Below, in pieces: positions 7,922-16,443 of a stretch of DNA of 64,000 bases. A program made the translations under genes and the position numbers. Source of the stretch: Muribaculaceae bacterium (lineage in GTDB: Bacteria; Bacteroidota; Bacteroidia; Bacteroidales; Muribaculaceae); NCBI GenBank assembly GCA_014867205.1, contig WGUO01000001.1, forward strand, positions 1 through 64,000. The letters are read 5' to 3'. The notes under the pieces were generated by a model. It made no database searches. It was not told the DNA's origin and was given only the letters and a program-made list of their open reading frames with translations. Each line of letters opens with the position of its first letter. Within the stretch, counting starts at the first letter, position 1.

Positions 7922-8367
7922 GTTCATTGCTATGGCATATCTTGTTTTGCTTTTCGTAGTGTCCTCAGTGGTCTACGCGAATGGCGACCGGGGGCCAAGT
8001 CAATCTGGTTTATACTGTCGACCGTCTGCTCCTCTGCCTCTCGGCGTGAGATTTTTTCCTGACGGCACGTTGCTTCCCCTTGGTCGCAAAACGGAACATG
8101 GGACAACGTGTAGAGATTAACGATAAACGATTAAAGATTAATAGGTGCATGCATAGTAAAATTCTGGTTTATCTGGTTTAATCCCTGGGTTCCCCTGGTT
8201 TACTTTTACTCTCTGAGTATCCTCTGCGGCCTCGCGAATGCCACTGCGTAGCCAATCCCGACAGTACCGCCAAAAGACACTGCCTCTGCTCCTCTGCTTA
8301 CTCCGCGTGAGATTTTTCCCGGCGACAACAAAAAATAAGGTGAAAGTTAAAATTATTATGTATTTTT
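7922..8367. other. Intergenic stretch with diverged low-complexity repeats
   Basis: No convincing gene is present. Two diverged copies of a pyrimidine-rich unit ending CGTGAGATTTTT-CC occur near 8025-8060 and 8285-8320, both preceded by TCTGCTCCTCTGC. A separate unit rich in CTGGTTTA is at 8164-8205, and a loosely inverted counterpart (AACCAG, AAACCAGGGG) lies at 8683-8710, so the pair flanks the tRNA. A GATTAAAGATTA segment sits at 8129-8140. The short ORFs here show no domain and no plausible start context. Confidence 0.5.
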
Positions 8368-8398
8368 TTTGGCATTTAAAATAATTTGACTAATTTTG
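8368..8398 (+). promoter_or_regulatory. Promoter of tRNA-Ala
   Basis: TTTG at 8368-8371 and TAATTTTG at 8391-8398 are separated by 19 bases, an exact match to the Bacteroidetes housekeeping promoter. The tRNA begins 83 bases downstream. Confidence 0.75.
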
Positions 8399-8481
8399 CA
8401 ATGCATGATTTTGAATATATAATCGTGCATAAAGAATAACTGAAAGGGCAGAGGTCTGCTTAAACTGATTTTTTGATATAT

Positions 8482-8555
8482 GGGGCATTAGCTCATCTGG
8501 CTAGAGCGTTTGACTGGCAGTCAAGAGGTGACGAGTTCGAGTCTCGTATGCTCCA
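8482..8555 (+). tRNA. tRNA-Ala(GGC)
   Basis: The 74-base cloverleaf has a seven-pair acceptor stem (GGGGCAT with ATGCTCC) including the G3-U70 pair that marks alanine tRNAs, and discriminator A. The anticodon loop CTGGCAG gives anticodon GGC. The T arm contains GAGTTCGAGTCTC. CCA is not encoded. Confidence 0.95.
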
Positions 8556-8589
8556 CATCTGAACAACAATAACATCATAGAACGCTTTG

Positions 8590-8627
8590 AGGCTGAGGAC
8601 AGTTTGAGAAAACAATCCTCAGCCTTT
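8590..8627 (+). terminator. Terminator after tRNA-Ala
   Basis: AGGCTGAGGA and TCCTCAGCCT pair perfectly over ten bases around a 16-base loop, followed by a short TT. The hairpin starts 35 bases after the tRNA. The U-run is weak. Confidence 0.55.
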
Positions 8628-8734
8628 GATATTGTTAAACCACATGAAACCACGGAATTCAAACAGATGAAATCAGGGGTTTCAACCAGAATAAACCAGG
8701 GGAAACCAAATTAATCTCTAGTCTTTATTCACTC

Positions 8735-10249
8735 TCATCTCACTTCTTGCCCCCCTTTCACGAGTTCGTGCCAGTAGACACGCTGCAGTTCCGTGACAGA
8801 GTCGCCTGATTCTGTCAGGCGTGCGGTGGGAGAGTCGACGGTCTCCGGCTCAACGGTGATGTAGTGTCCATCCTTATCACAGAAATGATAGACGATCGAT
8901 CCTATCGTGCCTTCTTCTTCCAGTGCGCCTTCAATCAGTTGTGTGGGGAGTGCCTCAAGGTCAGAATCGGGGTTGTATACCGCGAGTCGGTAGCGTGAGG
9001 TATCTCCGCCGTGGTCATGTGTGTTGGTGTCGATACGGTATATCTTGCCGTTGACAGTGTTCATGAGGCACATAACCGGCCGCCAGCCCTTGCGAATTGA
9101 TGGCTCGATGCTCTGAATCTCGACATTTACAAGGCTGTCAAGGGCTTTTTTTTCTTTATGTGAAAGATACTGCACGTCATAGACCTGATCGTCCACCCAG
9201 ATATAGCGGCCATCGTCAAGGCTCCATCCCCGCCAGCCATATTCGCTCCAGCGGTCGGGCCCGGCATGTGTCACGGCGTTGCGCAGTGAGTCATCCACCA
9301 TGTTCTTGTAGTAGGCTTTCATTTGGTCGGCGTTCTCGATGTCGCGGAGGGGATAGGGGCGTTGCAGCGGATAACTGACCATGTGCGCGAAGCCATCGCT
9401 GTCGTTGTCGGCAATGGCGCGGACGAGTTTTTTGACTGCGACAGGCAGTGAATCGCTCTGCTCCACGGCCTCGACAGCCGTTCTTCCGGCGTGGCTCTGC
9501 CTGCAGCCGACAAGGAGCGTCCCCGAAATTAACGCCAATATTATTGCTGATTTTGTAGTAGACATGCCATCATTGAGTTTGTAGTGTATAACGTAGGTTT
9601 GCCGGCAAATGCGTTCCGGTTTATGCTGAAGTTCGGCCACATCGACAACTGGGGGGGGGGAAACCGTCGGGATCGAATCGACTGCCTTCCGGTTTATGCC
9701 GGCGTCGGTGCCGCTTAGCTCCTCTCGAATGAAGAGTGTCTCGAATTCCTCGATCCGGCGGTTTTTTAACTGCTTGTGAATCTTGCCGCGATAGCGTGAA
9801 TGTGCAATATAATTCTCGTATATGTCGCGGTCTCCCGCCTTAAGTTTCTTAGCCACTGATGAACGTAACGCGGCGCTGCTGCCTATATTGTAGGCGAGTA
9901 CTCCCAAGAGAAGAGAATCCTTGCCGAATGAACGGAAAACTGCGCAGTTCTTAAGCAGGTCCTTACGCAGAAGTTCATCGGCCTTCGCCTCGCTCAGGGC
10001 TTTGGAACGGCTGAATCTCTCGCCCGGGAGCACCTTGTGTCCGTAGCCTACCAGTGGCCAGTGACAGGGCTGATGTAGAGTCTCGTACTTTTTGATTAAC
10101 TGCACGGCTTTCTCGAAATCTGAGGCTTCTTCGGTCTCGATACGTGTCTGGGGGAGGTTCTGGGCCAGTCTGAAGTGGCTCTGTGTGGCGAATAGGCTGC
10201 TCACTGCCATCACGGCAATTGTAATAGCTGATATGATTTTCATTTGCAA
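8735..10249 (-). CDS. GH24-like lysozyme joined in frame to a lipoprotein across a C tract
   Basis: The 504-residue ORF seems to be two proteins. Residues 1-25 are a signal peptide. Residues 45-180 resemble phage-type lysozymes: KKYETLHQPC with the likely catalytic Glu, then LVGYGHKVLPGE and the helical AYNIGSSAA segment. After VSPPPVV, encoded by ten C residues, an unrelated part follows. It contains its own start at 9565 (MSTTKSAIILALISGTLLVGC), a complete lipoprotein signal with lipobox Cys, and about 255 further residues of unknown function. One C fewer or more in the tract would end the lysozyme 35 or 11 codons later. The joined form may be real, a phase state, or a sequencing artefact. 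The second half is probably a separate gene, 8735-9565. Confidence 0.75.
   Translation of the reverse strand: MQMKIISAITIAVMAVSSLFATQSHFRLAQNLPQTRIETEEASDFEKAVQLIKKYETLHQPCHWPLVGYGHKVLPGERFSRSKALSEAKADELLRKDLLKNCAVFRSFGKDSLLLGVLAYNIGSSAALRSSVAKKLKAGDRDIYENYIAHSRYRGKIHKQLKNRRIEEFETLFIREELSGTDAGINRKAVDSIPTVSPPPVVDVAELQHKPERICRQTYVIHYKLNDGMSTTKSAIILALISGTLLVGCRQSHAGRTAVEAVEQSDSLPVAVKKLVRAIADNDSDGFAHMVSYPLQRPYPLRDIENADQMKAYYKNMVDDSLRNAVTHAGPDRWSEYGWRGWSLDDGRYIWVDDQVYDVQYLSHKEKKALDSLVNVEIQSIEPSIRKGWRPVMCLMNTVNGKIYRIDTNTHDHGGDTSRYRLAVYNPDSDLEALPTQLIEGALEEEGTIGSIVYHFCDKDGHYITVEPETVDSPTARLTESGDSVTELQRVYWHELVKGGQEVR
9651..9660. repeat. Ten-base homopolymer (G on plus, C on coding strand)
   Basis: This is the only G/C run of this length that I noticed in the window. 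It falls exactly at the joint between the lysozyme-like and lipoprotein parts of the ORF at 8735-10249. Tracts of this size slip readily during replication. Confidence 0.9.
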
Positions 10250-10612
10250 GTCTTTTTCACAACTGCATGCGATGCCGGTAATACTCCAGGACTAATCAGA
10301 CGACTCAGCTAAGCCGCCGTGTTGCCTGCAGATGTGTGTTCCTTATGGGCCGGAATGCATCCGTCTGACCGGATACATCTGTTCCTGACCATTAAGTAGT
10401 TGCAAAAAATTAAACGATATATAAGTGATTGTAAATCTTGAACTATAAAACTTGTTCTTTTCGATTGCTTTTGCCTTGTCGTTCAGTCGAATATTAGCAT
10501 ATTCTCCTTCTCTCCGCGACAAAATTAATTCGAAAATAACTGCGTTTTATATGTTCATTAATTTTTAGCAACTACTTGTTATAAACATTCAGCACGCAGA
10601 AAGGTTCATTTA
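10250..10612. other. Divergent intergenic region, no gene seen
   Basis: This lies between the lysozyme-like ORF and the GNAT gene. It becomes AT-rich after 10380. I see no ORF with a plausible start, no RNA gene, and no clear promoter for the leftward gene. Confidence 0.5.
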
Positions 10613-10644
10613 TTTGCCGTGTACTTGATTTTTTTGTAATTTTG
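10613..10644 (+). promoter_or_regulatory. Promoter of the GNAT gene
   Basis: TTTG at 10613-10616 and TAATTTTG at 10637-10644 are separated by 20 bases, which matches the Bacteroidetes consensus. The gene starts about 80 bases downstream. Confidence 0.7.
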
Positions 10645-10725
10645 GAATTGAAACACATCCACGACACGCACAGTGCCTGATGTCCTGAGCGAGACACAGG
10701 CCGGAGTGTGCGCAGGATATTGAAA

Positions 10726-12006
10726 ATGACCCATATGAACCCCTCAGATCTCAAGAAGAAAATGATGCAGTTGTGGAAGGATACCTTTCACGACTCAGAG
10801 GCATATATGTCGCTTGTCTTTAACAATTATTATGATCCTGAACTTTTGGAATACGAGGAGAGTGGCGGCGATATAGTGGCCGGTCTACTCGGCATTCCCT
10901 ATGAATTCGGCAACGCCGAGCACCGCGTCAGGGCTCTCTATCTCTGCGGGCTGGCCACAAAACCTCAGTTCCGCTCGCGTGGAATCATGACTCGTCTGCT
11001 GGCACGCATCAATGAGAAGGCCCGTGAGGCAGGGTATGTCTTCACCTTCCTGATACCCGCCGACGAGGGTTTGCGCAAGTATTATCACGACCGAGAGTAT
11101 GTGAACGCTTTCTATAGAGTTGTGGATAATTATACATCTCTGCATGACTTCGACCATGAGTATGAGTCGATACTTTTAGAGCAGAAAGAGAAGGTTGCGC
11201 AACTAAAAAAACGCTATTTCGACTCCTTGAAATGTGGCATTCTTAATGTCGATTCGGTCTCCGATACCGATGCTCTCGATGGTGTGAAGACACTCATCCG
11301 CGACATAGAGTCCACGCAGCAGGACCTCCAGATAATTCATTCGGATCGCGACATTGACATACTGATTCGCGAGAATGTGATTGACGGAGGCGAGGTGCAT
11401 TATGTGCGCAATTCCGATGGCGTGACTACGGCTGTCGCCTTCGTGACATTCGCAGAATCGGTGACCAGTGTCCGCAAACTATATGCCAAGGATGTCGCGA
11501 GCAAGTATAAGGTGCTGTCGAGTGTGAAACGCTCGAAACCTGATTATGGCATCTGCCATTATGTGCCCTCGATCGAGATGGACCGCAAGGCGCTTTGGTC
11601 GCGTACATATGGTTCGTTTATGGCCGAGGCCCCGCAGTCGGCTGCCATTTCCGTGACCGAGCGTGTCTACTCACTCGCGGCACATGCCAAAATGTATGGA
11701 ATGGCCAGAATTCTTGATTTTCCTGAGATTCTAAAATTTCAGGCCGAGGGTAGGCATGATCTAAAATATTCGATTCTCGCGAAAGGCGACGGAAACTATA
11801 CTTTCGAGCAAATCGACGTTCGCGACGGCCACCTGAAGATAAAGAAACTTGCGGCCGACTCTCTTTCTTCATCACAGACGGCTCACGTGATGTCAAGACG
11901 TGATATAGGGGAGATTCTGTTCAGACGTCGCGATACAGACAATCTCATAACCGAGGCGTTCGGCATACCGTCGATCAACGGTGCTATTTGCCTGATGCTC
12001 GACTAA
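10726..12006 (+). CDS. GNAT-family N-acetyltransferase (Eis-like)
   Basis: The N-terminal half (about residues 15-140) has a GNAT fold, with the acetyl-CoA loop FRSRGIMTRLLARINEKA and the following strand YVFTFLIPADEGLRKYY. The C-terminal part is long, as in Eis-type enzymes, which carry a second GNAT-like region and a sterol-carrier-like domain. The substrate cannot be read from the sequence. An in-frame GTG at 10708 would add six residues; the ATG at 10726 is preferred because the upstream part has no conserved character. It is transcribed alone and followed by a hairpin cluster. Confidence 0.85.
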   Translation: MTHMNPSDLKKKMMQLWKDTFHDSEAYMSLVFNNYYDPELLEYEESGGDIVAGLLGIPYEFGNAEHRVRALYLCGLATKPQFRSRGIMTRLLARINEKAREAGYVFTFLIPADEGLRKYYHDREYVNAFYRVVDNYTSLHDFDHEYESILLEQKEKVAQLKKRYFDSLKCGILNVDSVSDTDALDGVKTLIRDIESTQQDLQIIHSDRDIDILIRENVIDGGEVHYVRNSDGVTTAVAFVTFAESVTSVRKLYAKDVASKYKVLSSVKRSKPDYGICHYVPSIEMDRKALWSRTYGSFMAEAPQSAAISVTERVYSLAAHAKMYGMARILDFPEILKFQAEGRHDLKYSILAKGDGNYTFEQIDVRDGHLKIKKLAADSLSSSQTAHVMSRRDIGEILFRRRDTDNLITEAFGIPSINGAICLMLD

Positions 12007-12027
12007 GATAACTTAGATATATAACGA

Positions 12028-12155
12028 GGTGTCTTATCAGACACCAGATAATATATTCGCTACCGGGCACACGACGATGAAATGCGCGGCGTAAGCCGTA
12101 AACGCATTTCATCGTCGTGTGCCCGGCTGGTCATGGTCGGAGTCTTACAGACTCC
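12028..12155. repeat. Cluster of three perfect hairpins
   Basis: Three inverted repeats follow each other. The first, at 12028-12045, is GGTGTCT-TATC-AGACACC. The second, at 12063-12126, is a perfect 24-pair stem (left arm 12063-12086, right arm 12103-12126) whose 16-base loop holds a further small hairpin, CGGC-GTAA-GCCG. The third, at 12139-12155, is GGAGTCT-TAC-AGACTCC. None has a T-run, so this is not a simple terminator. The first and third share the core GTCT-TA-AGAC. Confidence 0.85.
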
Positions 12156-12983
12156 CGCACAGATATCCGTTTTATGATTTGAATCCTTCTGCCGGGTTGT
12201 GTGAGATCGGCGAAATGGGCGAGTCGTGGCCGATGAGCCGAATTATATCATAAAAATGCCTAATTTTGCTAAATGGTGCGGCTTTCATCGCTTTTTATTT
12301 AGATCTCTAATTGATTGAATTTGCAGAAACTTAATGGAAAAATTGAACCTCTGAAAGGCTCTGAGAATCGATTGTGAATCCAGACTCGAGAGTCTGTGCG
12401 CAAAAATCAGAGCCTCGCGAGAATCTTCGGCAGAAAATTTCTGGGAGGGGACAGGCCGGACGTAACGCATGATTTTGCGCCCTTCAGAAGATTTTTGGAA
12501 TTGGTCAAATTGGGATATTAACCCAACTCGGATTTTATCCGAAATGTCGATTTACAATTTTAAATATGCAAATCTAAATTATAATTTGTAATTCACACTG
12601 ATTTGCAAATGTATTCAATTGTATTTGTAAACATCAAGTTGGATTTTATGTTTTTGAATAGAATTGTCAGGCATGTAAATTTTCAAACACATATGGATTG
12701 CAAATGTGAAAATTCTAATTTAACATTCTATAACATTGAATGATTATTATTGAATAGCAATTATATATAGGTTTTGCTTAAAGTACAATTGCATATTTGG
12801 GGTAAAATCGGGCATAATTCGGGGTGTGTTTCATCGAGTGAGCCCTATGTGCTTTACAGGTATAGAGTCACATAATATTCCTAAAGTGTAATTGAAGTAT
12901 CTATGCTGTTCTGCTTTAGCTGGTTAAGGCGTTAGAAATGTCCCTGATTTGCAAATTCAAACATGTAATTTTGTAAATAACAA
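12156..12983. other. AT-rich intergenic region upstream of the XRE gene
   Basis: About 830 bases with no credible gene. The first 330 are mixed, and from 12480 the sequence is very AT-rich. It carries repeated ATTTGCAAAT-like octamer or decamer sites described separately. The short ORFs found here have no domain. Confidence 0.5.
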
Positions 12984-13019
12984 TTTGAAATTTGCAAAAT
13001 TATTATTACATTTGCATAT
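12564..13019. promoter_or_regulatory. Repeated ATTTGCAAAT palindromes, candidate operators
   Basis: Perfect copies of the palindrome ATTTGCAAAT occur at 12601-12610 and 12947-12956. Near copies occur at 12564-12573 (ATATGCAAAT), 12697-12705 (ATTGCAAAT), 12990-12999 (ATTTGCAAAA) and 13010-13019 (ATTTGCATAT). The last two overlap the predicted promoter of the XRE regulator. Some repetition is expected by chance in AT-rich DNA, and the central GC makes these stand out. Confidence 0.5.
12984..13014 (+). promoter_or_regulatory. Promoter of the XRE regulator
   Basis: TTTG at 12984-12987 and TACATTTG at 13007-13014 are separated by 19 bases. Two of the palindromic sites sit in the spacer and over the -7 box, consistent with autoregulation. 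Confidence 0.65.
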
Positions 13020-13044
13020 TGTTTTCAAAACCAAAATTTAGGAA

Positions 13045-13728
13045 ATGGAAGACCAGAATGTAGCAATTCGTCTAAAAGGGTTCATCGAGTCTGAGGGCCT
13101 CTCCCATTCGCAGTTTGCCGACCGGTGCGGCATACCGCGTCCGAGCCTGTCGCAGATTCTCAGTGGCCGAAATAAGAAAATCAGTGATGTAATCATCGGT
13201 CAAATCCATAAGGCATATCCAGAACTCTCGATTCTTTGGCTTTTGTTTGGCGAGGGGCCGATGCGTTCTGGCGCAGCTGGAGACAAATGTGGATCTGCGG
13301 CTCAAAAGTCATCAGGCATGGCTGGAGATGCTGAAGAGGATTCCGAAGGTGCCGTCGGTGAGTCTTTTTCTGTCGATGATCTTGATTCCTCTCTTGCCGA
13401 TGGTGTGTCAGGCATTCTTGGATCGGGTGGTGAGGGTAATTCTTGGGGTGGATCTCCGCTACAGGCTCAATATGGCGTAAAAAATGGCTATGAGAGTCCG
13501 GAAAACTCGGGTAATCGCTCGGGCGCTCCGGAATTTTCAAACGTCAACGCCTTAAAAGTGCATGTTGAGACTATTCAACGCCTTGAAAAACAACTGAAAG
13601 AGCGCGATTTGAAAATAGATTCGTTGCAAATGCAAATAGAGAAAATGACGAAAAATCCGAGAAAAGTCTCCCATATCACCGTCTATTACGATGATTCGAC
13701 CTTTGAAACCTTCACTCCGCAGTCTTAG
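13045..13728 (+). CDS. XRE-family helix-turn-helix regulator with C-terminal coiled coil
   Basis: Residues 6-65 form a phage-repressor-type HTH: IRLKGFIESEGLSHSQFADR, then CGIPRPSLSQILSGRNKKIS with the recognition helix, then IHKAYPELSILWLLFGEGPM. This pattern is common in Bacteroidales repressor-like proteins. Residues 75-170 are low-complexity and rich in Gly, Ser, Asp and Glu, probably disordered. Residues 170-210 (VETIQRLEKQLKERDLKIDS) form a coiled coil, so the protein probably oligomerises. The start ATG follows its promoter by 30 bases. The target is unknown; the octamer array just upstream suggests itself. Confidence 0.85.
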   Translation: MEDQNVAIRLKGFIESEGLSHSQFADRCGIPRPSLSQILSGRNKKISDVIIGQIHKAYPELSILWLLFGEGPMRSGAAGDKCGSAAQKSSGMAGDAEEDSEGAVGESFSVDDLDSSLADGVSGILGSGGEGNSWGGSPLQAQYGVKNGYESPENSGNRSGAPEFSNVNALKVHVETIQRLEKQLKERDLKIDSLQMQIEKMTKNPRKVSHITVYYDDSTFETFTPQS

Positions 13729-13860
13729 ATCATAGATTAGATATCTCTTGAGGATTATTCTATTTTGGTCTTTTACGGATATTTAGACTTAGTGGTTAAA
13801 TTTTGGAAACAGTCGTGCCTCCGGGCATATGTTAATCTGAAAATCTCAAATAAACAAATT

Positions 13861-15060
13861 ATGAAAGCAAGGAACATTCTGCTGATGGCGGCGATGACGT
13901 TCGCCTCTATCCCGGTCTTCTCACAGGAGGCCATTTTTCCCGGAGCGGTAAAATTAGTCTCACCTGAGGTGAAATCTGACGGATCCGTACAACTTCGCCT
14001 TAAAGCAGATGATGCAAAGAAAGTATATGTCATAGGAAACATCACGCGTTTCATAAAGCCCCAAAATGGGGGCGCAATCCCCGGAATGCCGGTCATGATA
14101 CCCATGGAAAACCAGAATGGAGTCTGGTTTGCACAGATCGATTCGCTTGTGCCGGATGTGTACACCTACAAGTTTATGGTGGATGGTGTCGAGACCAACG
14201 ACCCTCTGAACACCTATATGGTTCGCGACGTCTCCACGGTATCGAACATGGTGATTGTACCGGGTGCCGAATCGGATGCCTACCTGACGAAGCGTGTGCC
14301 TCACGGCACGTTGCTGCGCACATGGTACCCCTCGAAATTCAACAACTCCGACCGTCGGCTCTCTGTCTATCTGCCGGCCGGCTATGAGACCTCGGGGAAG
14401 TCATATCCGGTGCTTTACCTACTGCACGGCATGGGTGGCGACGAGACGGCCTGGAGCGATCTGGGGCGTGCCACGCAGATTTTCGACAATCTGATTGCCG
14501 AGGGTAAGGCGAAGCCGATGATTGTGGTCATGCCCAACGGCAACATGGCGATGGATGCCGCCCCCGGCGAGTCGACCGAGGGCTTCGCGCAGCCCAATTT
14601 CTACCTGCCCCACACGATGGATGGCGTCTTTGAGAAGCACTTCCCGGAGATTGTCGGGTTTGTGGACAAGACATTCCGCACGGTTCCCGACCGCGACTCA
14701 AGGGCTGTCGCCGGTCTGTCGATGGGTGGCTACCACTCCCTCTACCTGTCGGCAAACTATCCCGAGTTGTTCAGCCGGGTCGGTCTCTTCTCGGCGGCCA
14801 TCAATCCGCAGTTCGAAGTTCTCCATCCGGAGATTTATGCTGACCGAGTGAAGAAACTTCATGCGCTTCAGGACTCTGGTCTGAGGCTCTATTGGATTGG
14901 GATCGGCAAGGATGATTTCCTATATGAGGACAATAAAAAATTCCGCGCCGAACTCGACGCGGAATGTATTCCATACACTTATGTAGAGACGGAGGGTGGT
15001 CACGAGTGGACCAACTGGCGTCATTACCTCACTGACTTCCTGCCTCTGCTTTTCCGTTGA
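13861..15060 (+). CDS. Secreted esterase, CE1-like alpha/beta hydrolase with E-set domain
   Basis: The protein has a signal peptide (MKARNILLMAAMTFASIPVFSQ is written here in two parts: MKARNILLMAAM and TFASIPVFSQ). An early-set beta-sandwich of the glycogen-binding type follows (residues 25-125, VQLRLKADDAKKVYVIGNIT). The CE1/esterase-D-like hydrolase fills the rest: YLLHGMGGDETAW, the nucleophile elbow GLSMGGYHS, and a C-terminal GGHEWTNWR holding the His. Related gut proteins remove ferulate or acetate from plant or host glycans. The substrate is not deducible here. The upstream in-frame GTG/TTG extension at 13765 was rejected because it precedes the signal peptide. Its last 32 bases overlap the converging rarA. 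Confidence 0.88.
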   Translation: MKARNILLMAAMTFASIPVFSQEAIFPGAVKLVSPEVKSDGSVQLRLKADDAKKVYVIGNITRFIKPQNGGAIPGMPVMIPMENQNGVWFAQIDSLVPDVYTYKFMVDGVETNDPLNTYMVRDVSTVSNMVIVPGAESDAYLTKRVPHGTLLRTWYPSKFNNSDRRLSVYLPAGYETSGKSYPVLYLLHGMGGDETAWSDLGRATQIFDNLIAEGKAKPMIVVMPNGNMAMDAAPGESTEGFAQPNFYLPHTMDGVFEKHFPEIVGFVDKTFRTVPDRDSRAVAGLSMGGYHSLYLSANYPELFSRVGLFSAAINPQFEVLHPEIYADRVKKLHALQDSGLRLYWIGIGKDDFLYEDNKKFRAELDAECIPYTYVETEGGHEWTNWRHYLTDFLPLLFR

Positions 15061-16327
15061 TAGCGGCGTGCCGCTCGGCCATCCTCGCTTCCTGCGGATT
15101 ATTGCCTGCCTGCCAGAATTCCATGCCTTGGATTCCGTCAGGCAGGTATTGTTGTTTTACATAATTTCCCGCGTAATCGTGTGCATATTTATACCCTTCG
15201 TGGTACCCCATTTCCTTCATCAGTTGGGTGGGGGCATTGCGTAGATGGAGTGGTACGGGGAGGTTGCCTGACCGGCGCACCTCCTCGAGGGCGGCGTCAA
15301 TGGCGCAGTATGCGGTGTTGCTCTTGGGTGAGTTGGCAAGGTATATGGCACATTCGGACAGGATGATCCTGCCCTCGGGCCATCCGATTTTTGCGAGGGC
15401 ATCGAAGGTGGCGTTGGCCAAGAGCAACGCGTTGGGGTTTGCGAGGCCGATATCCTCGGCAGCGAGAATCACGAGACGGCGGGCGATGAACTTGGGGTCC
15501 TCACCCCCCGCCACCATTCGCGCTAGCCAGTAGACGGCTGCCTGCGGGTCGCTGCCGCGTACAGACTTTATAAAGGCCGAGATTATGTCATAGTGCATCT
15601 CTCCGTTGCGGTCGTAGGCGGCGGGGTTCTCCTGAAGGCTGCTGGTAACGTTCTCATCGTTGATCACCATGAGTTCTCCCTGAGGTGTCGACTGCTCTAT
15701 GATGTCGAGTATGTTGAGGAGTTTGCGGGCGTCGCCGCCGGCGAATCTGAAGAGCGCATTTTTCTCGCGAATCTCGATCTGACGCGAGGCCAGAATGGGG
15801 TCTTTCTCAATGGCGCGTGTCAGCAACCGCTCCATGCCGTCAAGGTCGAGGGGCTTGAGGGTGTAGACCTGGCTGCGCGAGAGTAAGGGCCTGATCACCT
15901 CGAATGATGGATTCTCGGTTGTGGCGCCGATAAGTGTCACCGTGCCACGTTCAACGGCACCGAGCAGCGAGTCCTGCTGTGACTTGTTGAAGCGGTGGAT
16001 TTCGTCGATGAAGAGTATCGGGCGCCCCTTGGTGAACATGCTGCGGGAGTCCTTCTCGGCCTTGTCGAGGACCTCGCGCACATCCTTGACGCCCGACGTC
16101 ACGGCAGAGAGGGTATAGAACGGCGCCTCGGTCTTGGCGGCCACAATGCGTGCGAGTGTAGTCTTCCCGACGCCGGGAGGGCCCCAGAGAATGAAAGAGT
16201 TGACACGGCCCGACTCAATCATGCGGCGTATGATACCGTCGGGTCCGACCAGGTGCTCCTGGCCTATATAGTCTTCGAGCGACGAGGGTCGCAATCGTTC
16301 GGCAAGTGGTATATTGTTGGTATTCAT
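15029..16327 (-). CDS. rarA: Replication-associated recombination protein A (MgsA/RarA)
   Basis: RarA is a clamp-loader-like AAA+ ATPase that acts at stalled replication forks and gaps. The 432 residues contain the N-terminal PLAERLRPSSLEDYIGQEHL, Walker A GPPGVGKTTLARI, Walker B LFIDEIHRFNKSQQD, sensor GATTENPSF, and the C-terminal tetramerisation part (MHYDIISAFIKSVRGSDPQA, AAEDIGLANP). The C-terminus overlaps the end of the esterase gene on the other strand by 32 bases. Confidence 0.96.
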   Translation of the reverse strand: MNTNNIPLAERLRPSSLEDYIGQEHLVGPDGIIRRMIESGRVNSFILWGPPGVGKTTLARIVAAKTEAPFYTLSAVTSGVKDVREVLDKAEKDSRSMFTKGRPILFIDEIHRFNKSQQDSLLGAVERGTVTLIGATTENPSFEVIRPLLSRSQVYTLKPLDLDGMERLLTRAIEKDPILASRQIEIREKNALFRFAGGDARKLLNILDIIEQSTPQGELMVINDENVTSSLQENPAAYDRNGEMHYDIISAFIKSVRGSDPQAAVYWLARMVAGGEDPKFIARRLVILAAEDIGLANPNALLLANATFDALAKIGWPEGRIILSECAIYLANSPKSNTAYCAIDAALEEVRRSGNLPVPLHLRNAPTQLMKEMGYHEGYKYAHDYAGNYVKQQYLPDGIQGMEFWQAGNNPQEARMAERHAAINGKAEAGSQ

Positions 16328-16340
16328 AGTGATGGGTGGG

Positions 16341-16399
16341 AGGTGTTAGGTGTTAGGTGTTAGGTGTTAGGCCATATACGTCATATACGTCTTATACGA
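16341..16399. repeat. Heptamer (AGGTGTT)4 followed by a nonamer tandem repeat
   Basis: Four exact copies of AGGTGTT run from 16341 to 16368. They are followed by CATATACGT, CATATACGT and CTTATACGA at 16373-16399. The block is in the gap upstream of rarA and downstream of the HAD gene. The same heptamer recurs at 19648-19731. Confidence 0.9.
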
Positions 16400-16443
16400 T
16401 TTATAGCACCTCTAAACTCTAAAACCTAAAGCCTTTAAAATCT

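Noticed and set aside
10643..10653. GGAATTGAAAC resembles the end of the CRISPR repeat
   Set aside because: Only about nine bases agree, no stem or terminator accompanies it, and it overlaps the GNAT promoter.
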